This document shows positions 43,678-53,066 of a stretch of DNA of 64,000 nucleotides, one piece after another. The notes beneath the pieces are model-generated. The model did no database searches. It was not told the DNA's origin and worked only from the letters and a program-made list of their open reading frames with translations. Both the position numbers and the translations under genes were made by a program. The stretch spans positions 806,001 to 870,000 of the forward strand of contig CAWKKW010000002.1 of assembly GCA_963850345.1 (NCBI GenBank), read 5' to 3'. Within the stretch, counting starts at the first letter, position 1, and every line of letters begins with the position of its first letter. Source of the DNA: CAWKKW01 sp963850345 (GTDB lineage Bacteria > Acidobacteriota > Terriglobia > Terriglobales > Acidobacteriaceae).

Positions 43678-44880
43678 ATGCCGGAAACACCGATACTCGT
43701 ACTGAACAGTGGATCTTCTTCGATCAAATTTTCTCTTTTTCACGCCTCCGCTGATGCGCAATGCAAGCTGTATGAGGGGGCGGTAGACGGCATCGGCACC
43801 GACCTCGGCAAGTTCTGGATCAAGGATGCGGACGGCAAGAAACTTGTCGACCAGACGCCCGCGATTCCTAACCGAGAAGTGGCCTTCAAACTGGTAGCCG
43901 ACGCACTCGGCAAGCCGCCATTTCCCTACCCTGCCGCAATCGGTCATCGCATGGTCGCAGGCGGCCCACACCTCGTCTCGCACCAGCGCATCACGCCCGA
44001 CGTGCTTGCGGAGATGGAACGCCGCATTGCATTCGCGCCTCTTCACTCGCCAATCGCCATCTACATCATGCATAAGGCGGAAGAACTCTTTCCCAACGTA
44101 CCGAACTTCGTCTGCTTCGATTCTGCCTTTCACACCACCATTCCCGAAGTCGCCGCCCGCTTTGCCATCCCGGAGAACTACTGGGAAGAGGGAGTTCGCC
44201 GCTACGGCGCTCACGGCATCTCCTACGAATCCATCGTGTATCAGCTTGGAGACGCCGTTCCGCCGCGCCTTATCGTCGCCCATCTCGGTAACGGCTCCAG
44301 CATCACTGCGATTCGCGATGGGAAATCCGTCGACACCAGCATGGGCCTGACCCCGACGGGAGGCCTCATCTCCGGGACGCGTACCGGTGACATCGATCCT
44401 GGCGTGCTGCTCTACATGCTGCGCGATCTGCAGGCAAGCCTGCCCGGCACAAAAGAAGCTGCCGACCGCCTCGAGACCCTGGTCGCCAAGAAGTCCGGGT
44501 TGCTGGGCGTCTCGCAATGCAGCAACGACATGCGCGATCTCCGCGAAAAGATCAAGGAGGGCTGCCCCCACTGCACGATGGCCGTGGCGCAGTTCGCCTA
44601 CGTCATCCGCAAATTCATCGGCAGCTATATCGCGGTGCTCGGCGGGCTTGACCTGCTGGTCTTCACCGGAGGCATCGGCGAAAACGACATCCTGACACGC
44701 CGGGACATCTGCGCCGGACTTGAGCCCCTCGGGATTCAACTTGACCCGCAACGCAACAACGTCCGAGGCAAGGCCGTGATCAGCGACGAAAATTCGAAGG
44801 TGAAGGTGGAGGTTATCCCGCCCGCCGAAGACCTGATGATCGTGCTTCATACTTACCGTCTCATGAATGACCCCGGCTGA
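43678..44880 (+). CDS. ackA: Acetate kinase
   Basis: A 400-residue acetate kinase: NSGSSSIKF at the N-terminus, HRMVAGG, AHLGNGSS, the phosphate-binding MGLTPTGGLISGTRTGD, and FTGGIGEN. It turns acetyl phosphate and ADP to acetate and ATP. The ATG at 43678, behind GGGGAG, matches the family start; an ATG at 43648 overlapping the xfp end would add ten residues. Operon with xfp: together they form a phosphoketolase shunt giving acetate and ATP. Confidence 0.96.
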   Translation: MPETPILVLNSGSSSIKFSLFHASADAQCKLYEGAVDGIGTDLGKFWIKDADGKKLVDQTPAIPNREVAFKLVADALGKPPFPYPAAIGHRMVAGGPHLVSHQRITPDVLAEMERRIAFAPLHSPIAIYIMHKAEELFPNVPNFVCFDSAFHTTIPEVAARFAIPENYWEEGVRRYGAHGISYESIVYQLGDAVPPRLIVAHLGNGSSITAIRDGKSVDTSMGLTPTGGLISGTRTGDIDPGVLLYMLRDLQASLPGTKEAADRLETLVAKKSGLLGVSQCSNDMRDLREKIKEGCPHCTMAVAQFAYVIRKFIGSYIAVLGGLDLLVFTGGIGENDILTRRDICAGLEPLGIQLDPQRNNVRGKAVISDENSKVKVEVIPPAEDLMIVLHTYRLMNDPG

Positions 44881-44913
44881 GGGCCATTCACAAGACGAGA
44901 CGAAGAAGCGAAA

Positions 44914-46296
44914 TCACCGGACTTTAAAGCCGTTTTGCGCGGCCATCGACTTCAGGTCGCGCCAGAGGGCGGTCTTCTGCGCAGACGATACCTTCGCCGT
45001 TCCCATGGGCCCAACGCCGCCCGGCGCCTGCGCCAACCCGATTCCTCCGAGCAGGTCTTCAAAGCAGGGCATGGCGATGAACGGGATGTGCGGCTTGGGG
45101 AGACTCGGCACAGCACTCTGCGGGTGATCGAAATCCAGAGCGTATGCCAGATTGTTGACGTCGCTGCTGGCATCGCGAGGGGTAAGTGGAGGCAGTTCCC
45201 ATCGCCATTCGATCAGCTTGAGCACAGAGGTATGGTCGAACACCATGGAATTGACCCTTGGATTGCTCGGCGTTCCCACCGTAAACGGCGAAGCAATGAC
45301 CACCGGCACGCGCATGCCCAGCAGCGTCTGCCCGTTCACGATGTCCGGGTCCACCGCATTCGCAGCGGTGGCTCGAGGCGGTGCGACGTGCTCGAAGAAC
45401 CCGCCCCACTCATCGAAATTGACGACCAGCACCGTGCCGGGCCAGCCAGGACCATGGGCTACCGCTTCAAACACGTCATAGAGGAAACGATCCCCTTCGC
45501 GAATGTCGGCGTGAGGGTGATCATCATTGCCGGTGCCGTCGTCGAGAATTGTGTAACGAGGGTCCAGGAACGACACCGCAGGCAGAGTTCCGTGAGCCGC
45601 ATCCGACTTGAAGTCGTCGAAAGTCTTGCTGATTCCCGCATACTTCAGTCCCCACAGAGCGAGATAGGGCACGTTGCTGAAGTAGTAAGCATGGCTCACG
45701 TTGGCAGCGGCCAGCGTATCCCAGATGGTGGGCAGCGAGCTGAGGTTCACACTGTCCGTCAGGCGATCGGTCTGCGCCGCGTGGATGAACATACGGTTGG
45801 AAATTGTAGGTCCGAGAATCGACGCGAAGTAGCGATCGCAGGTGGTGTAGTTTCGCGCCAGGGCGGCATAGAAGGGTATGTCTCGCTCCCCATAGTAGCC
45901 GATGCTATAGGTGTCGTTCGCGCTATCGAGCAGGAAGCCGTCCATCTTGCCGCCGTCGTACTCAATTCGTGCGCCGGCGTAGGAGTGGTCGGGATCGGCT
46001 GCCGGGCATCCTGTCCAATCGCCAGAGAGCGAATGAGTGGCATGGACTGCGCCGCTGGGATCGCTATAGGTGAGGCCAGCCTGCTTGCCGTCCGCATTGG
46101 GCAACCAGCCAAGAAAATGGTCGAAGCTCCTGTTCTCCATGGTCACTGCGACGATATGCTCGATACCTGATAGGGATGGGCTCGGCAACTGCGGCAACGC
46201 TTGCGCCATCGCTTTACCTCCCAACCCAAAACGCAAACCTAAAGCGGCTGAACTGCCGGCGAGAAGAGCGGACTTGCTGAACTCTCTACGATTCAT
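44914..46296 (-). CDS. Tat-exported phospholipase C/acid phosphatase-type phosphoesterase
   Basis: A 460-residue member of the alkaline-phosphatase-like phosphoesterase family (phospholipase C PlcN / acid phosphatase AcpA). A twin-arginine leader NRREFSKSALLAGSSAALG is followed by AQA. The metal-binding start is VAVTMENRSFDHFLGWLP (nucleophile region), later HPHADIREGD and NFDEWGGFFEHVAPP. The expected activity is hydrolysis of phospholipids or phosphomonoesters outside the cytoplasm. GGAGG stands eight bases before ATG 46296. It converges on ackA with 33 bases between. Confidence 0.87.
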   Translation of the reverse strand: MNRREFSKSALLAGSSAALGLRFGLGGKAMAQALPQLPSPSLSGIEHIVAVTMENRSFDHFLGWLPNADGKQAGLTYSDPSGAVHATHSLSGDWTGCPAADPDHSYAGARIEYDGGKMDGFLLDSANDTYSIGYYGERDIPFYAALARNYTTCDRYFASILGPTISNRMFIHAAQTDRLTDSVNLSSLPTIWDTLAAANVSHAYYFSNVPYLALWGLKYAGISKTFDDFKSDAAHGTLPAVSFLDPRYTILDDGTGNDDHPHADIREGDRFLYDVFEAVAHGPGWPGTVLVVNFDEWGGFFEHVAPPRATAANAVDPDIVNGQTLLGMRVPVVIASPFTVGTPSNPRVNSMVFDHTSVLKLIEWRWELPPLTPRDASSDVNNLAYALDFDHPQSAVPSLPKPHIPFIAMPCFEDLLGGIGLAQAPGGVGPMGTAKVSSAQKTALWRDLKSMAAQNGFKVR

Positions 46297-46655
46297 TGAG
46301 GGGGCCTCCACTGCGAATAGCCGCCGCAGGTGCGACGCAAAGCGGAAGATACTGGCGAAGGGGTCGAGACCAGAATCGAGCCAGGTCCGCCCTTCACTTC
46401 ACAGACTCCGACGCGCGGCTCTTGCAAATCGGCAAACGCAATCATCCTTCTTCCCGTTAACTGATGTGTAAATACAGCATCAAAACTGCAAGTTGCAATT
46501 TTCCGTGGTCAAGCATGCCTGCGAACTCATTCCTGCGCTGAAGGTTCCTGCAGCGTCCCCTCGGCTGGCAACGCGTAGAATAAAAAGGTGTGGCTGCGGG
46601 AGTTATCTGGTTTCACCGCACTCACCCGGCTCTCGTTTGCTCCTGAGGAAGATGG
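46297..46655. other. 359-base divergent intergenic region
   Basis: Upstream regions of the phosphoesterase (minus) and of heme A synthase (plus). It carries a second copy of the palindrome TGCAAGTTGCA (46487-46497). No open frame or terminator is convincing. Confidence 0.5.
46487..46497. repeat. Palindrome TGCAAGTTGCA, copy 2
   Basis: Identical to the word at 9593-9603; both lie in gene leader regions. A shared operator is possible but no regulator is known. Confidence 0.3.
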
Positions 46656-47642
46656 ATGAACGCTACCGCCGCCCGATCCGTTCCGGTCACCGCTTCCAGG
46701 CAGGGGCAGCTGCTTCCCCGCTACGCATGGGCGGTTGTGGGCTGGAATGTGCTCGTGGTGCTCTGGGGAGCGGTCGTTCGCGCCACCGGCTCCGGCGCAG
46801 GCTGCGGCAACCACTGGCCGCTCTGTAACGGGCAGGTGATTCCGCAGTCGCCTCAAATCGCCACCGTCATCGAATTCACCCACCGCATGATGACCGGTGG
46901 CGCCAGCTTCGCCGTACTCGGTCTGCTGATTTGGACGTTTCGCAGCACCCCACGCCGTCACATGGCCCGCGCCTTCGCAATTGCCTCAACCCTGTTGCTC
47001 GTCAATGAGGCCTTCCTCGGCGCGGTGCTGGTCAAACTAGGCTACGTCGTGCGCGATCAGTCGGCCGGCCGCTTCATCGTTCTTCCGATTCATCTGGCAA
47101 ACACGCTGCTGCTGCTCGCAGCCTTGGCGTTGACCGCCCATTTTCTCTCGCGGACTGTCGGGTTCATGCGCGGGAGTGTCGACTACGTGCGGGCGGGCAC
47201 CGCTTCGCTCGGCCTGTTTCTCACGCTGCTGGTTGGGGTTACAGGATCTCTGGCCGCCCTTGGCGATACGCTCTTTCCGGCCGCCAATCTCCGCGCGGCC
47301 ATCGCGCAGGACTTCGCCAACAGCAGCATGTGGATCCTCCACTACCGCTGGACTCACCCGGCCCTCGGCTTTGCCGCCGGCATGTTCCTACTGCAGTTGA
47401 TCTACCAGGCCGTGACTGAGCCTGGCCAGCGTCGACTTGCCATCACCGTCATCAGCTTGTTGTTTCTGCAATACGCGCTCGGGTTCGCCGATATCGCCCT
47501 GCTAGCCCCGACGTGGATGCAAATTGTTCACCTGCTTGGGGCTGACCTGCTCTGGATCGCGCTCGTAGTCTTGACTGCCAGGCTCTGCATTGTGCCGGTC
47601 GGCTGCACGGCGCGTACCTGCTGGAGCCGCCGCCCCGCCTGA
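46656..47642 (+). CDS. Heme A synthase (COX15/CtaA type)
   Basis: A 328-residue membrane protein with eight helices that converts heme O to heme A for aa3-type cytochrome oxidases. Seen: VVRATGSGAGCGNHWPLCNG, with the cysteine pair of the periplasmic loop near residues 50-57, the heme-binding His in EFTHRMMTGG, HLANTLLLL and LHYRWTHPALGF. The same-strand neighbour is a TPR protein 200 bases on. Heme O synthase (ctaB) is not in the window. Confidence 0.93.
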   Translation: MNATAARSVPVTASRQGQLLPRYAWAVVGWNVLVVLWGAVVRATGSGAGCGNHWPLCNGQVIPQSPQIATVIEFTHRMMTGGASFAVLGLLIWTFRSTPRRHMARAFAIASTLLLVNEAFLGAVLVKLGYVVRDQSAGRFIVLPIHLANTLLLLAALALTAHFLSRTVGFMRGSVDYVRAGTASLGLFLTLLVGVTGSLAALGDTLFPAANLRAAIAQDFANSSMWILHYRWTHPALGFAAGMFLLQLIYQAVTEPGQRRLAITVISLLFLQYALGFADIALLAPTWMQIVHLLGADLLWIALVVLTARLCIVPVGCTARTCWSRRPA

Positions 47643-47762
47643 TACCCTCCCCCACCCGGCACCACCCAACGCCCGCAGATCCCACTCTATGGCATTCACC
47701 CGAAGGTGGTAGCGACAACGACAGCCTCCGCAGCCCAGAATCACTAAAATGTGACGTGCATC

Positions 47763-47792
47763 CTGTCAACCGTGCCATTGGCGGCGTAGAAT
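47763..47792 (+). promoter_or_regulatory. Possible sigma70-type promoter of the TPR gene
   Basis: CTGTCA (47763-47768), an 18-base spacer, then TAGAAT (47787-47792), 51 bases upstream of the ATG at 47844. Moderate match to TTGACA/TATAAT. Confidence 0.3.
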
Positions 47793-47843
47793 CGCGGGCG
47801 TAGTTCGATGTCCTTGCACCACGCACCTGGGCCAGGAGCCATT

Positions 47844-48650
47844 ATGAGCGGCCTTACTCGAGTTTTCGCTACACCACTTTGTGCATCCCTCGTCCTGCTT
47901 ACGCTGTGTACTGCTTCTTCTTTCCCAGGCCTGGCACAGTCTTCCGCTACCAGCACGCCCCAAATCACATCTCCAAACGCAACTCCGCCCCCGACTGCGC
48001 ACGCCTCCCTCAGTCCCGAGGCCTTTGGCGACGTGATGCTGGCGCGACGCCGCTACGTCGAGGCAATCGCCTCCTATCAGGAAGAGCCCAAACAAAGCTC
48101 CACGTTGTGGAACAAGCTGGGCATTGCCTACCAGCACATTCTTAATGACCATGAGGCGCGGCACTATTACGAGAAGGCGCTCGCCGCGAATCCTAACAAC
48201 GCGGAAGCAATCAATAATCTCGCCACCGTCATGTACGGGCAAAAGAATTACGGAGCCGCGGTGCGTCTCTATCGGCGCGCGCTCAAACTCAATCCCAAGA
48301 GTTCCGCTGTTCACGGAAACCTGGGTACGGCTTACTTCGCGCAGGGCAAGTTCAAGAAAGGCACCGAAGCCTACCGCGAGGCGCTGACGATCGACCCCAC
48401 GGCGTTTGAACATGACTCGGCCATCACCGTCCAGCAAGGAACCCCGGCCCGGCAGCGCGCCGAAGTGAGCTACTTTCTTGCCAAGGCGTACGCGCAGTCA
48501 GGGGACAAAGACCGCGCACTCAGGTACCTCCGCCGCGCATTTGCCCAGGGGTTTAACGATCGCAAAAAACTCATGTCGGATAAAGAATTAGTGGTGCTAC
48601 GCGAAACTCCGGAGTTCCGCCAGATGCTTTCTGAAGAGCACCTGGACTAA
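47844..48650 (+). CDS. Secreted TPR-repeat protein
   Basis: A 268-residue protein with a signal peptide (LVLLTLCTASSFPGLAQS) and three to four tetratricopeptide repeats between residues about 65 and 200 (ALAANPNNAEAINNLATVMYGQKNYGAA, then LKLNPKSSAVHGNLGTAYFAQGKFKKG). TPRs mediate protein contacts; the partner is unknown. The first ATG at 47844 has CCAGGAG ahead; a reading from 47808 would put 12 hydrophilic residues before the signal peptide. Stands alone between ctaA-like and epimerase genes. Confidence 0.85.
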   Translation: MSGLTRVFATPLCASLVLLTLCTASSFPGLAQSSATSTPQITSPNATPPPTAHASLSPEAFGDVMLARRRYVEAIASYQEEPKQSSTLWNKLGIAYQHILNDHEARHYYEKALAANPNNAEAINNLATVMYGQKNYGAAVRLYRRALKLNPKSSAVHGNLGTAYFAQGKFKKGTEAYREALTIDPTAFEHDSAITVQQGTPARQRAEVSYFLAKAYAQSGDKDRALRYLRRAFAQGFNDRKKLMSDKELVVLRETPEFRQMLSEEHLD

Positions 48651-48803
48651 GTGAGACAGAAGCCGGCTCCGAATTAGATCTGACAACGCGGGGCTGCCCA
48701 GAAACTCGCCTGCCAACCTGCGACCCCTGCCTGGTCTGATTCATACCTACTCGTGGGAAACCAGTTACAGTGAACACTGCATTGCTTGGGTGAGTCGCGC
48801 ACG

Positions 48804-49463
48804 ATGAACGTTCTACTCTTCGGATCTACCGGGATGGTTGGACAAGGTGTTCTGCGCGAATGCCTGATTGATCCGGATATCGATCGCGTGCTCGCAGTCG
48901 TTCGGAAGCCCTCTGGCCAATCTCACCCCAAGCTGCGCGAACTGGTGCCTGCCGACATCTACAACTTCGAACCGAATGCCGCCGACCTGACCGGCTATGA
49001 TGCCTGCTTCTTTACGCTCGGCGTGTCCTCCGCAGGAAAAAGCGAACAGGAGTATCGGCGCATCACCTATGACCTCACCCTTTCCGCTGCGGAGCTACTC
49101 GCCCGCCTCAATCCCACGATGACATTTCTCTACGTCTCCGGTACAGGCACCGACAGCACTGAACGGGGCCGTAGCATGTGGGCCCGCGTCAAAGGCCAGA
49201 CAGAGAATGCTTTGCTGCGGCTCCCGTTCCGCGCCGCATACATGTTTCGCCCTGGATTCATCCAGCCACTGCATGGCATCCGGTCAAAGACAAAGCTGTA
49301 CCGCATGATCTACACGCTGACCGCGCCACTGCTGCCGGTCTTGAAGTTGATCGCACCCAGTTCAATGACAACCACCGAGCAGTTAGGCCGGGCCATCATT
49401 CGTGTCGCCAAGCACGGTTACTCCAAACCGATCATCGAAGCCCGCGAAATCAATTCGATCTGA
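48804..49463 (+). CDS. NAD(P)-binding epimerase/dehydratase-like protein
   Basis: A 219-residue Rossmann protein, NmrA/YbjT-like atypical SDR. The cofactor loop is MNVLLFGSTGMVGQGVLREC; VYSGTGTD-like FLYVSGTGTDSTERG follows, then MFRPGFIQPLHG. No Tyr-xxx-Lys active site is clear. Often annotated NAD-dependent epimerase; the reaction is unknown. A longer reading from 48786 is less likely because the glycine loop should be at the N-terminus. Confidence 0.8.
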   Translation: MNVLLFGSTGMVGQGVLRECLIDPDIDRVLAVVRKPSGQSHPKLRELVPADIYNFEPNAADLTGYDACFFTLGVSSAGKSEQEYRRITYDLTLSAAELLARLNPTMTFLYVSGTGTDSTERGRSMWARVKGQTENALLRLPFRAAYMFRPGFIQPLHGIRSKTKLYRMIYTLTAPLLPVLKLIAPSSMTTTEQLGRAIIRVAKHGYSKPIIEAREINSI

Positions 49464-49564
49464 CGTGCTCCGCGTCGCTTCAGCCGCCGTCTTTTCACAT
49501 CCCTGAACTCCAAACTGGGCTATCCTGATCGGCGAACGAAAAATCTCGCTCCGGGAGTTCCCCT

Positions 49565-50023
49565 ATGCCGAATCCAGTTAAAGCCATCCCCGACGGCTAT
49601 CACTCCATCACTCCGTACCTCATCTTCGACAACGCGGCTGCTGCGATCGATTTTTACAGCAAAGCCTTCGGCGCAACCGAAACCGTGCGCATGCCTGGAC
49701 CGGGCGGCCGCATCATGCATGCTGAATTGCGATTTGGAGACTCCGTAGTCATGCTGGCCGACGAAAATTCTTCAGCCCACGCGCTCAGTTCCAAGCACTA
49801 CGGTGGCTCGCCCGTCGGCTTTCTTTTCTATGTAGAGAATGTGGACCAGGCCTTCCAGAAGGCGGTCGACGCCGGCTGCACCGCGGAGCGCCCGCTCGCA
49901 GATCAGTTCTACGGTGATCGTACGGGAGGCGTCGTCGATCCCTTTGGCTACCGCTGGTACATCGCCACGCACATCAAAGATGTCAGCGAGGAAGAGATGA
50001 AGGCCGCCATGACCCACGCCTGA
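49565..50023 (+). CDS. VOC superfamily protein, PhnB-like
   Basis: A 152-residue glyoxalase/dioxygenase fold: ITPYLIFDNAAAAIDFYSKAFGATE, MHAELRFGDSVVMLADEN, and GVVDPFGYRWYIATH. The metal ligand positions of PhnB-like VOC proteins are partly conserved (the His in MHAELR and a Glu near the end). No specific activity can be given. GGGAG precedes the ATG. Its stop overlaps the 3' end of the convergent DUF6314 gene by about 40 bases. Confidence 0.9.
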   Translation: MPNPVKAIPDGYHSITPYLIFDNAAAAIDFYSKAFGATETVRMPGPGGRIMHAELRFGDSVVMLADENSSAHALSSKHYGGSPVGFLFYVENVDQAFQKAVDAGCTAERPLADQFYGDRTGGVVDPFGYRWYIATHIKDVSEEEMKAAMTHA

Positions 50024-50453
50024 GGACGCTCGAATCACCTCCGGCCCTGAGATAGCGGCTATGCATCTGGTAGTCCTTCTTGGGGCCGTTCACCACGTGA
50101 ACCAGCTCGAAAGCATCGTCGCCGCACCAGGTCAATGTTGATTCGTATACATCCGCACCGCAAAGGTGAGTGGAAGTGGAGGGCATTCGCCCGAACGCAA
50201 ACGTCTGAAACACGTCTCCCGCATTCTGCCCGTCGTCGAACCGGAAGATCAATCGTTCGGCGATCTCTTCCAGAACGTACTCGCGGCTGCCGGTGACCGT
50301 CTCACCATCCGCAAGCATCATGGTTACGAATTCGCGGAACCGGCAACTGGACGCACTCAGTCGCTCGATGTGCGCAGATCCGGCCCCTCGGCTCGCGTCA
50401 GACATCGCGCGCTCCAGTCGCCACTCTCCGCACATGGTGTCGAGCCGTCTCAA
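49983..50453 (-). CDS. DUF6314 family protein
   Basis: A 156-residue protein whose order of conserved stretches matches DUF6314: GEWRLERAM near the N-terminus, REYVLEEIAERLIFRFDDG in the middle, then THLCGADVYESTLTW and NGPKKDYQMHSRYLR. No enzyme motif is known for the family. A TTG at 50453 with GAGGAAG seven bases ahead is the best start; an ATG six codons on (50435) is possible. It converges on the VOC gene with overlapping 3' ends. Function unknown. Confidence 0.75.
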   Translation of the reverse strand: MRRLDTMCGEWRLERAMSDASRGAGSAHIERLSASSCRFREFVTMMLADGETVTGSREYVLEEIAERLIFRFDDGQNAGDVFQTFAFGRMPSTSTHLCGADVYESTLTWCGDDAFELVHVVNGPKKDYQMHSRYLRAGGDSSVLRRGSWRPSSLPR

Positions 50454-50514
50454 GTGATCGCTTCCTCAGCAGTTACACATTCATTTGCGGCGCAGTCTCA
50501 ATCGCACTTGCTCG

Positions 50515-52965
50515 CTACGCCAGTTCGTTCTTTGGAACACGCTCCAGCAACCGCCGCCAGTTCCTCTGGTTACGTCGAAACGTCTTCTTCAAATCCTCGA
50601 GGATCCGCTCAAAATCCGCGTGCTCCCGCAGACGGTTCCATGCCGGATTTTTCGAAAACCACGGATAGTTCTCGTTCCCCAGGTAGATCGCCCGGCGCAA
50701 CCAATGCAGCGCTTCGCTTTCATCGCCCTCGACCGCAAAGTAGGTCGCCAGCCGGTACGACATTTCTCCATCCGCTTCTGCCGCGGCCAGCGATCCCTCT
50801 TCAATCAGCGAAGCGGCCTTCTCCCGCTCGCCCACCTGCACGTAGCACATCGCCAGAGTGGGAAACGCCAGCCGCATGCTCTTGTCATCGCGGATCACGC
50901 CCTCAAGAATCTCAATTGCCTGCGGCATCTCACCTTGCCGCATCCGCTGGTATGCCGTGGAGGTACGCAGCAGTGGATGCTTCGGCTCGAGCGCCAATCC
51001 CTTCTGCAACTCTTCGTTCGCCAATTCCAGCTGGTTCTGATACTGATACACGCGCGCTCGATGGTTATACACCACGGGCGCGTTCGAAGGATTCAGCTTC
51101 AGCGCCTGGTTGAACTGGTCCAGCGCCTCTTCATACATGCCGTCGAGGCGCAATGTGATTCCCGCGACCTGGTGCACGTTCCAGTCATTCGCGGCTGTTA
51201 GCAGCAGGTGTTCGATTCCATGCCGCGCGCTTTCCTTCTCGCCCCGAGAGAGCAGCATGTACACGCGATAGAGGTTCGCCTCCTCGGAACCGGGGTCCAA
51301 CTCGAGTGCGCGGTCCAGCGCTCGCCGCGCCGCCATCACGTGCATGTGCCCGCCAAATCCATGACGGACATACTGCAGGTGCGTGATGCCAAGCCCACTC
51401 CACGCCGGTGCGAAGGCATCATCTCGACTCACTACGCTGTCAAACAACTCTCGCGCACGATCAAGGTCGGCGAGGCTTCCGGTTCGTTGCATAAAAGACG
51501 ACAGCATTGCGCGCGCCTGCAGATACTCCTCTGACAGATCTTCCGCGAGCGGCGCACTCCTCGCCGGGCCGCGCTCTCCCTGCGGATGCAATCGCCCGAC
51601 CCCCAGCAGCGATGCGAACACCTCGTTGCAGATCTCCGTCTGGACCGCGACCAGGTCAAAGGAAGGCACGCTGATGGTTCCGCCTGCCTTCACGCTTTGC
51701 ATCGGCACATCCAGCAACTGCCAGTTCAGATCGAAGCCCTTTTCTGAACGCAGGAAGTTTCCCGCCAACACCCACTGCACCAGCAGCTTTTGCCCGATCG
51801 CCAGCGGGTCCATCTGCTGCACCGGCACGCTCAGCAACGCGCTCGAAGGCCGTACCACCAACGACGACATGCGGGCCAGTCTCGCTCCGATTGCATCGGC
51901 TAACGCAAACCCATAGAGCGGCGCAACATCATCCACGCCAAAATTCTGGAAAGGAACAACCAGGATCGTATTCTGCTTCTGCGTTTCGGGCGAACCGGCG
52001 AATCGCTCGGCCAGCATGGTGAGGAAGCCCGTTGCCCGCTTCTCCAACTCCGCAGTGGAGACCGGTAGATTCGCTGCCGCTTCCCCAGGGATAATGCCTG
52101 TCTCGATCCGCAGCGCCTTCATGATCGTCTTGAGCGCCTCGCGAATATCGGCCGCCGAGCCGTACCGTTCCGAGGGCGTCTTTTCCAGGCAGGTGAGGAT
52201 CACGCTGTTCAACTCCGCCGGGACCTCGGTCAACGGTAGCGGATCCACATACTGGATCGCGCGAATGGTCATGAACTCGTCCGAGTCCGGCCGCGCAAAC
52301 GGATGCCGCCCGCTCACCAGTTCATAGAGGATCACGCCAAGCGCCCAGAGATCGCTCTGCACACTGCTGCGCCCGGTGACGAACTGCTCGGGAGCCATGT
52401 AGCCGATCGTGCCGCCACGCGCCGTATAGGTTGTCTTTGGCGGGCCCCCTGCTCGTGCGGAACTCGTTGCGGGGTTCAGTTCTACCTCTTCCGGAGTCAA
52501 GCGCCGCGCCAGGCCGAAATCGAGAATCTTCACCAAGCCTCCGTCGGTCAACATCACGTTGGCGGGCTTGAGGTCGCGATGAAAAATGCTTAGTTGATGC
52601 GCGGCGCTCAGACCATCCGCGATCTGGATGCCCACCGACAGAACCAGCTGCAGGCTCGCGGGTCCCTTCGCAATCAGCTTGTCGAGCGACTGGCCGGGCA
52701 CGTACTGCATCACGATGTACGGTTCTTCGCTGTCTTCGCCGACCTCGTAGATGGCGCAGACGTTCGGGTGTTCAATGGCCGAAGCCAGCCGCGCCTCGCG
52801 AAGCACCGTGGTCCGCATCTGCTCCGGCGTGAGCGCCCCACGCTTCAACACCTTCAACACTACCGGGCGCATCAGCAGCGTGTCGTTCGCCAGGTAGACA
52901 ATCCCGCTGCCCCCTGACCCGAGCTTCCGGACCAGTTCGTAATGTTCAATGCGTCGAAGCTTCAT
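50515..52965 (-). CDS. Serine/threonine protein kinase with C-terminal TPR region
   Basis: An 816-residue Hanks-type kinase. The kinase domain is residues about 9-275: LGSGGSGIVYLA (P-loop), the Lys in VVLKVLKRG, catalytic FHRDLKPANVML, DFGLARR, and GTIGYMAPEQF. A middle beta part (about 330-490) is followed by TPR-like repeats (about 540-780: EANLYRVYMLLSRG, NAPVVYNHRARVYQYQNQLELA). No membrane helix is evident, unlike most acidobacterial kinases. Substrates are unknown; TPRs may bind the target. It is read toward and 61 bases from the DUF6314 gene. Confidence 0.93.
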   Translation of the reverse strand: MKLRRIEHYELVRKLGSGGSGIVYLANDTLLMRPVVLKVLKRGALTPEQMRTTVLREARLASAIEHPNVCAIYEVGEDSEEPYIVMQYVPGQSLDKLIAKGPASLQLVLSVGIQIADGLSAAHQLSIFHRDLKPANVMLTDGGLVKILDFGLARRLTPEEVELNPATSSARAGGPPKTTYTARGGTIGYMAPEQFVTGRSSVQSDLWALGVILYELVSGRHPFARPDSDEFMTIRAIQYVDPLPLTEVPAELNSVILTCLEKTPSERYGSAADIREALKTIMKALRIETGIIPGEAAANLPVSTAELEKRATGFLTMLAERFAGSPETQKQNTILVVPFQNFGVDDVAPLYGFALADAIGARLARMSSLVVRPSSALLSVPVQQMDPLAIGQKLLVQWVLAGNFLRSEKGFDLNWQLLDVPMQSVKAGGTISVPSFDLVAVQTEICNEVFASLLGVGRLHPQGERGPARSAPLAEDLSEEYLQARAMLSSFMQRTGSLADLDRARELFDSVVSRDDAFAPAWSGLGITHLQYVRHGFGGHMHVMAARRALDRALELDPGSEEANLYRVYMLLSRGEKESARHGIEHLLLTAANDWNVHQVAGITLRLDGMYEEALDQFNQALKLNPSNAPVVYNHRARVYQYQNQLELANEELQKGLALEPKHPLLRTSTAYQRMRQGEMPQAIEILEGVIRDDKSMRLAFPTLAMCYVQVGEREKAASLIEEGSLAAAEADGEMSYRLATYFAVEGDESEALHWLRRAIYLGNENYPWFSKNPAWNRLREHADFERILEDLKKTFRRNQRNWRRLLERVPKNELA

Positions 52966-53066
52966 CTACTTCTAGTCTAGCGGCTCAGCCCCGCAGAATC
53001 GGTCAACGTACTGCGAAAAGCGCTACGCCTCTGGTGATCTGGGAGCGTCCGGCACAGCACTGTCGT

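Noticed and set aside
43657..44850. Open frame of 397 codons antisense to acetate kinase
   Set aside because: It mirrors a conserved acetate kinase and has no recognisable motif.
44935..46170. Open frame of 411 codons opposite the phosphoesterase
   Set aside because: The minus strand encodes a Tat phosphoesterase with conserved motifs; the plus frame has none.
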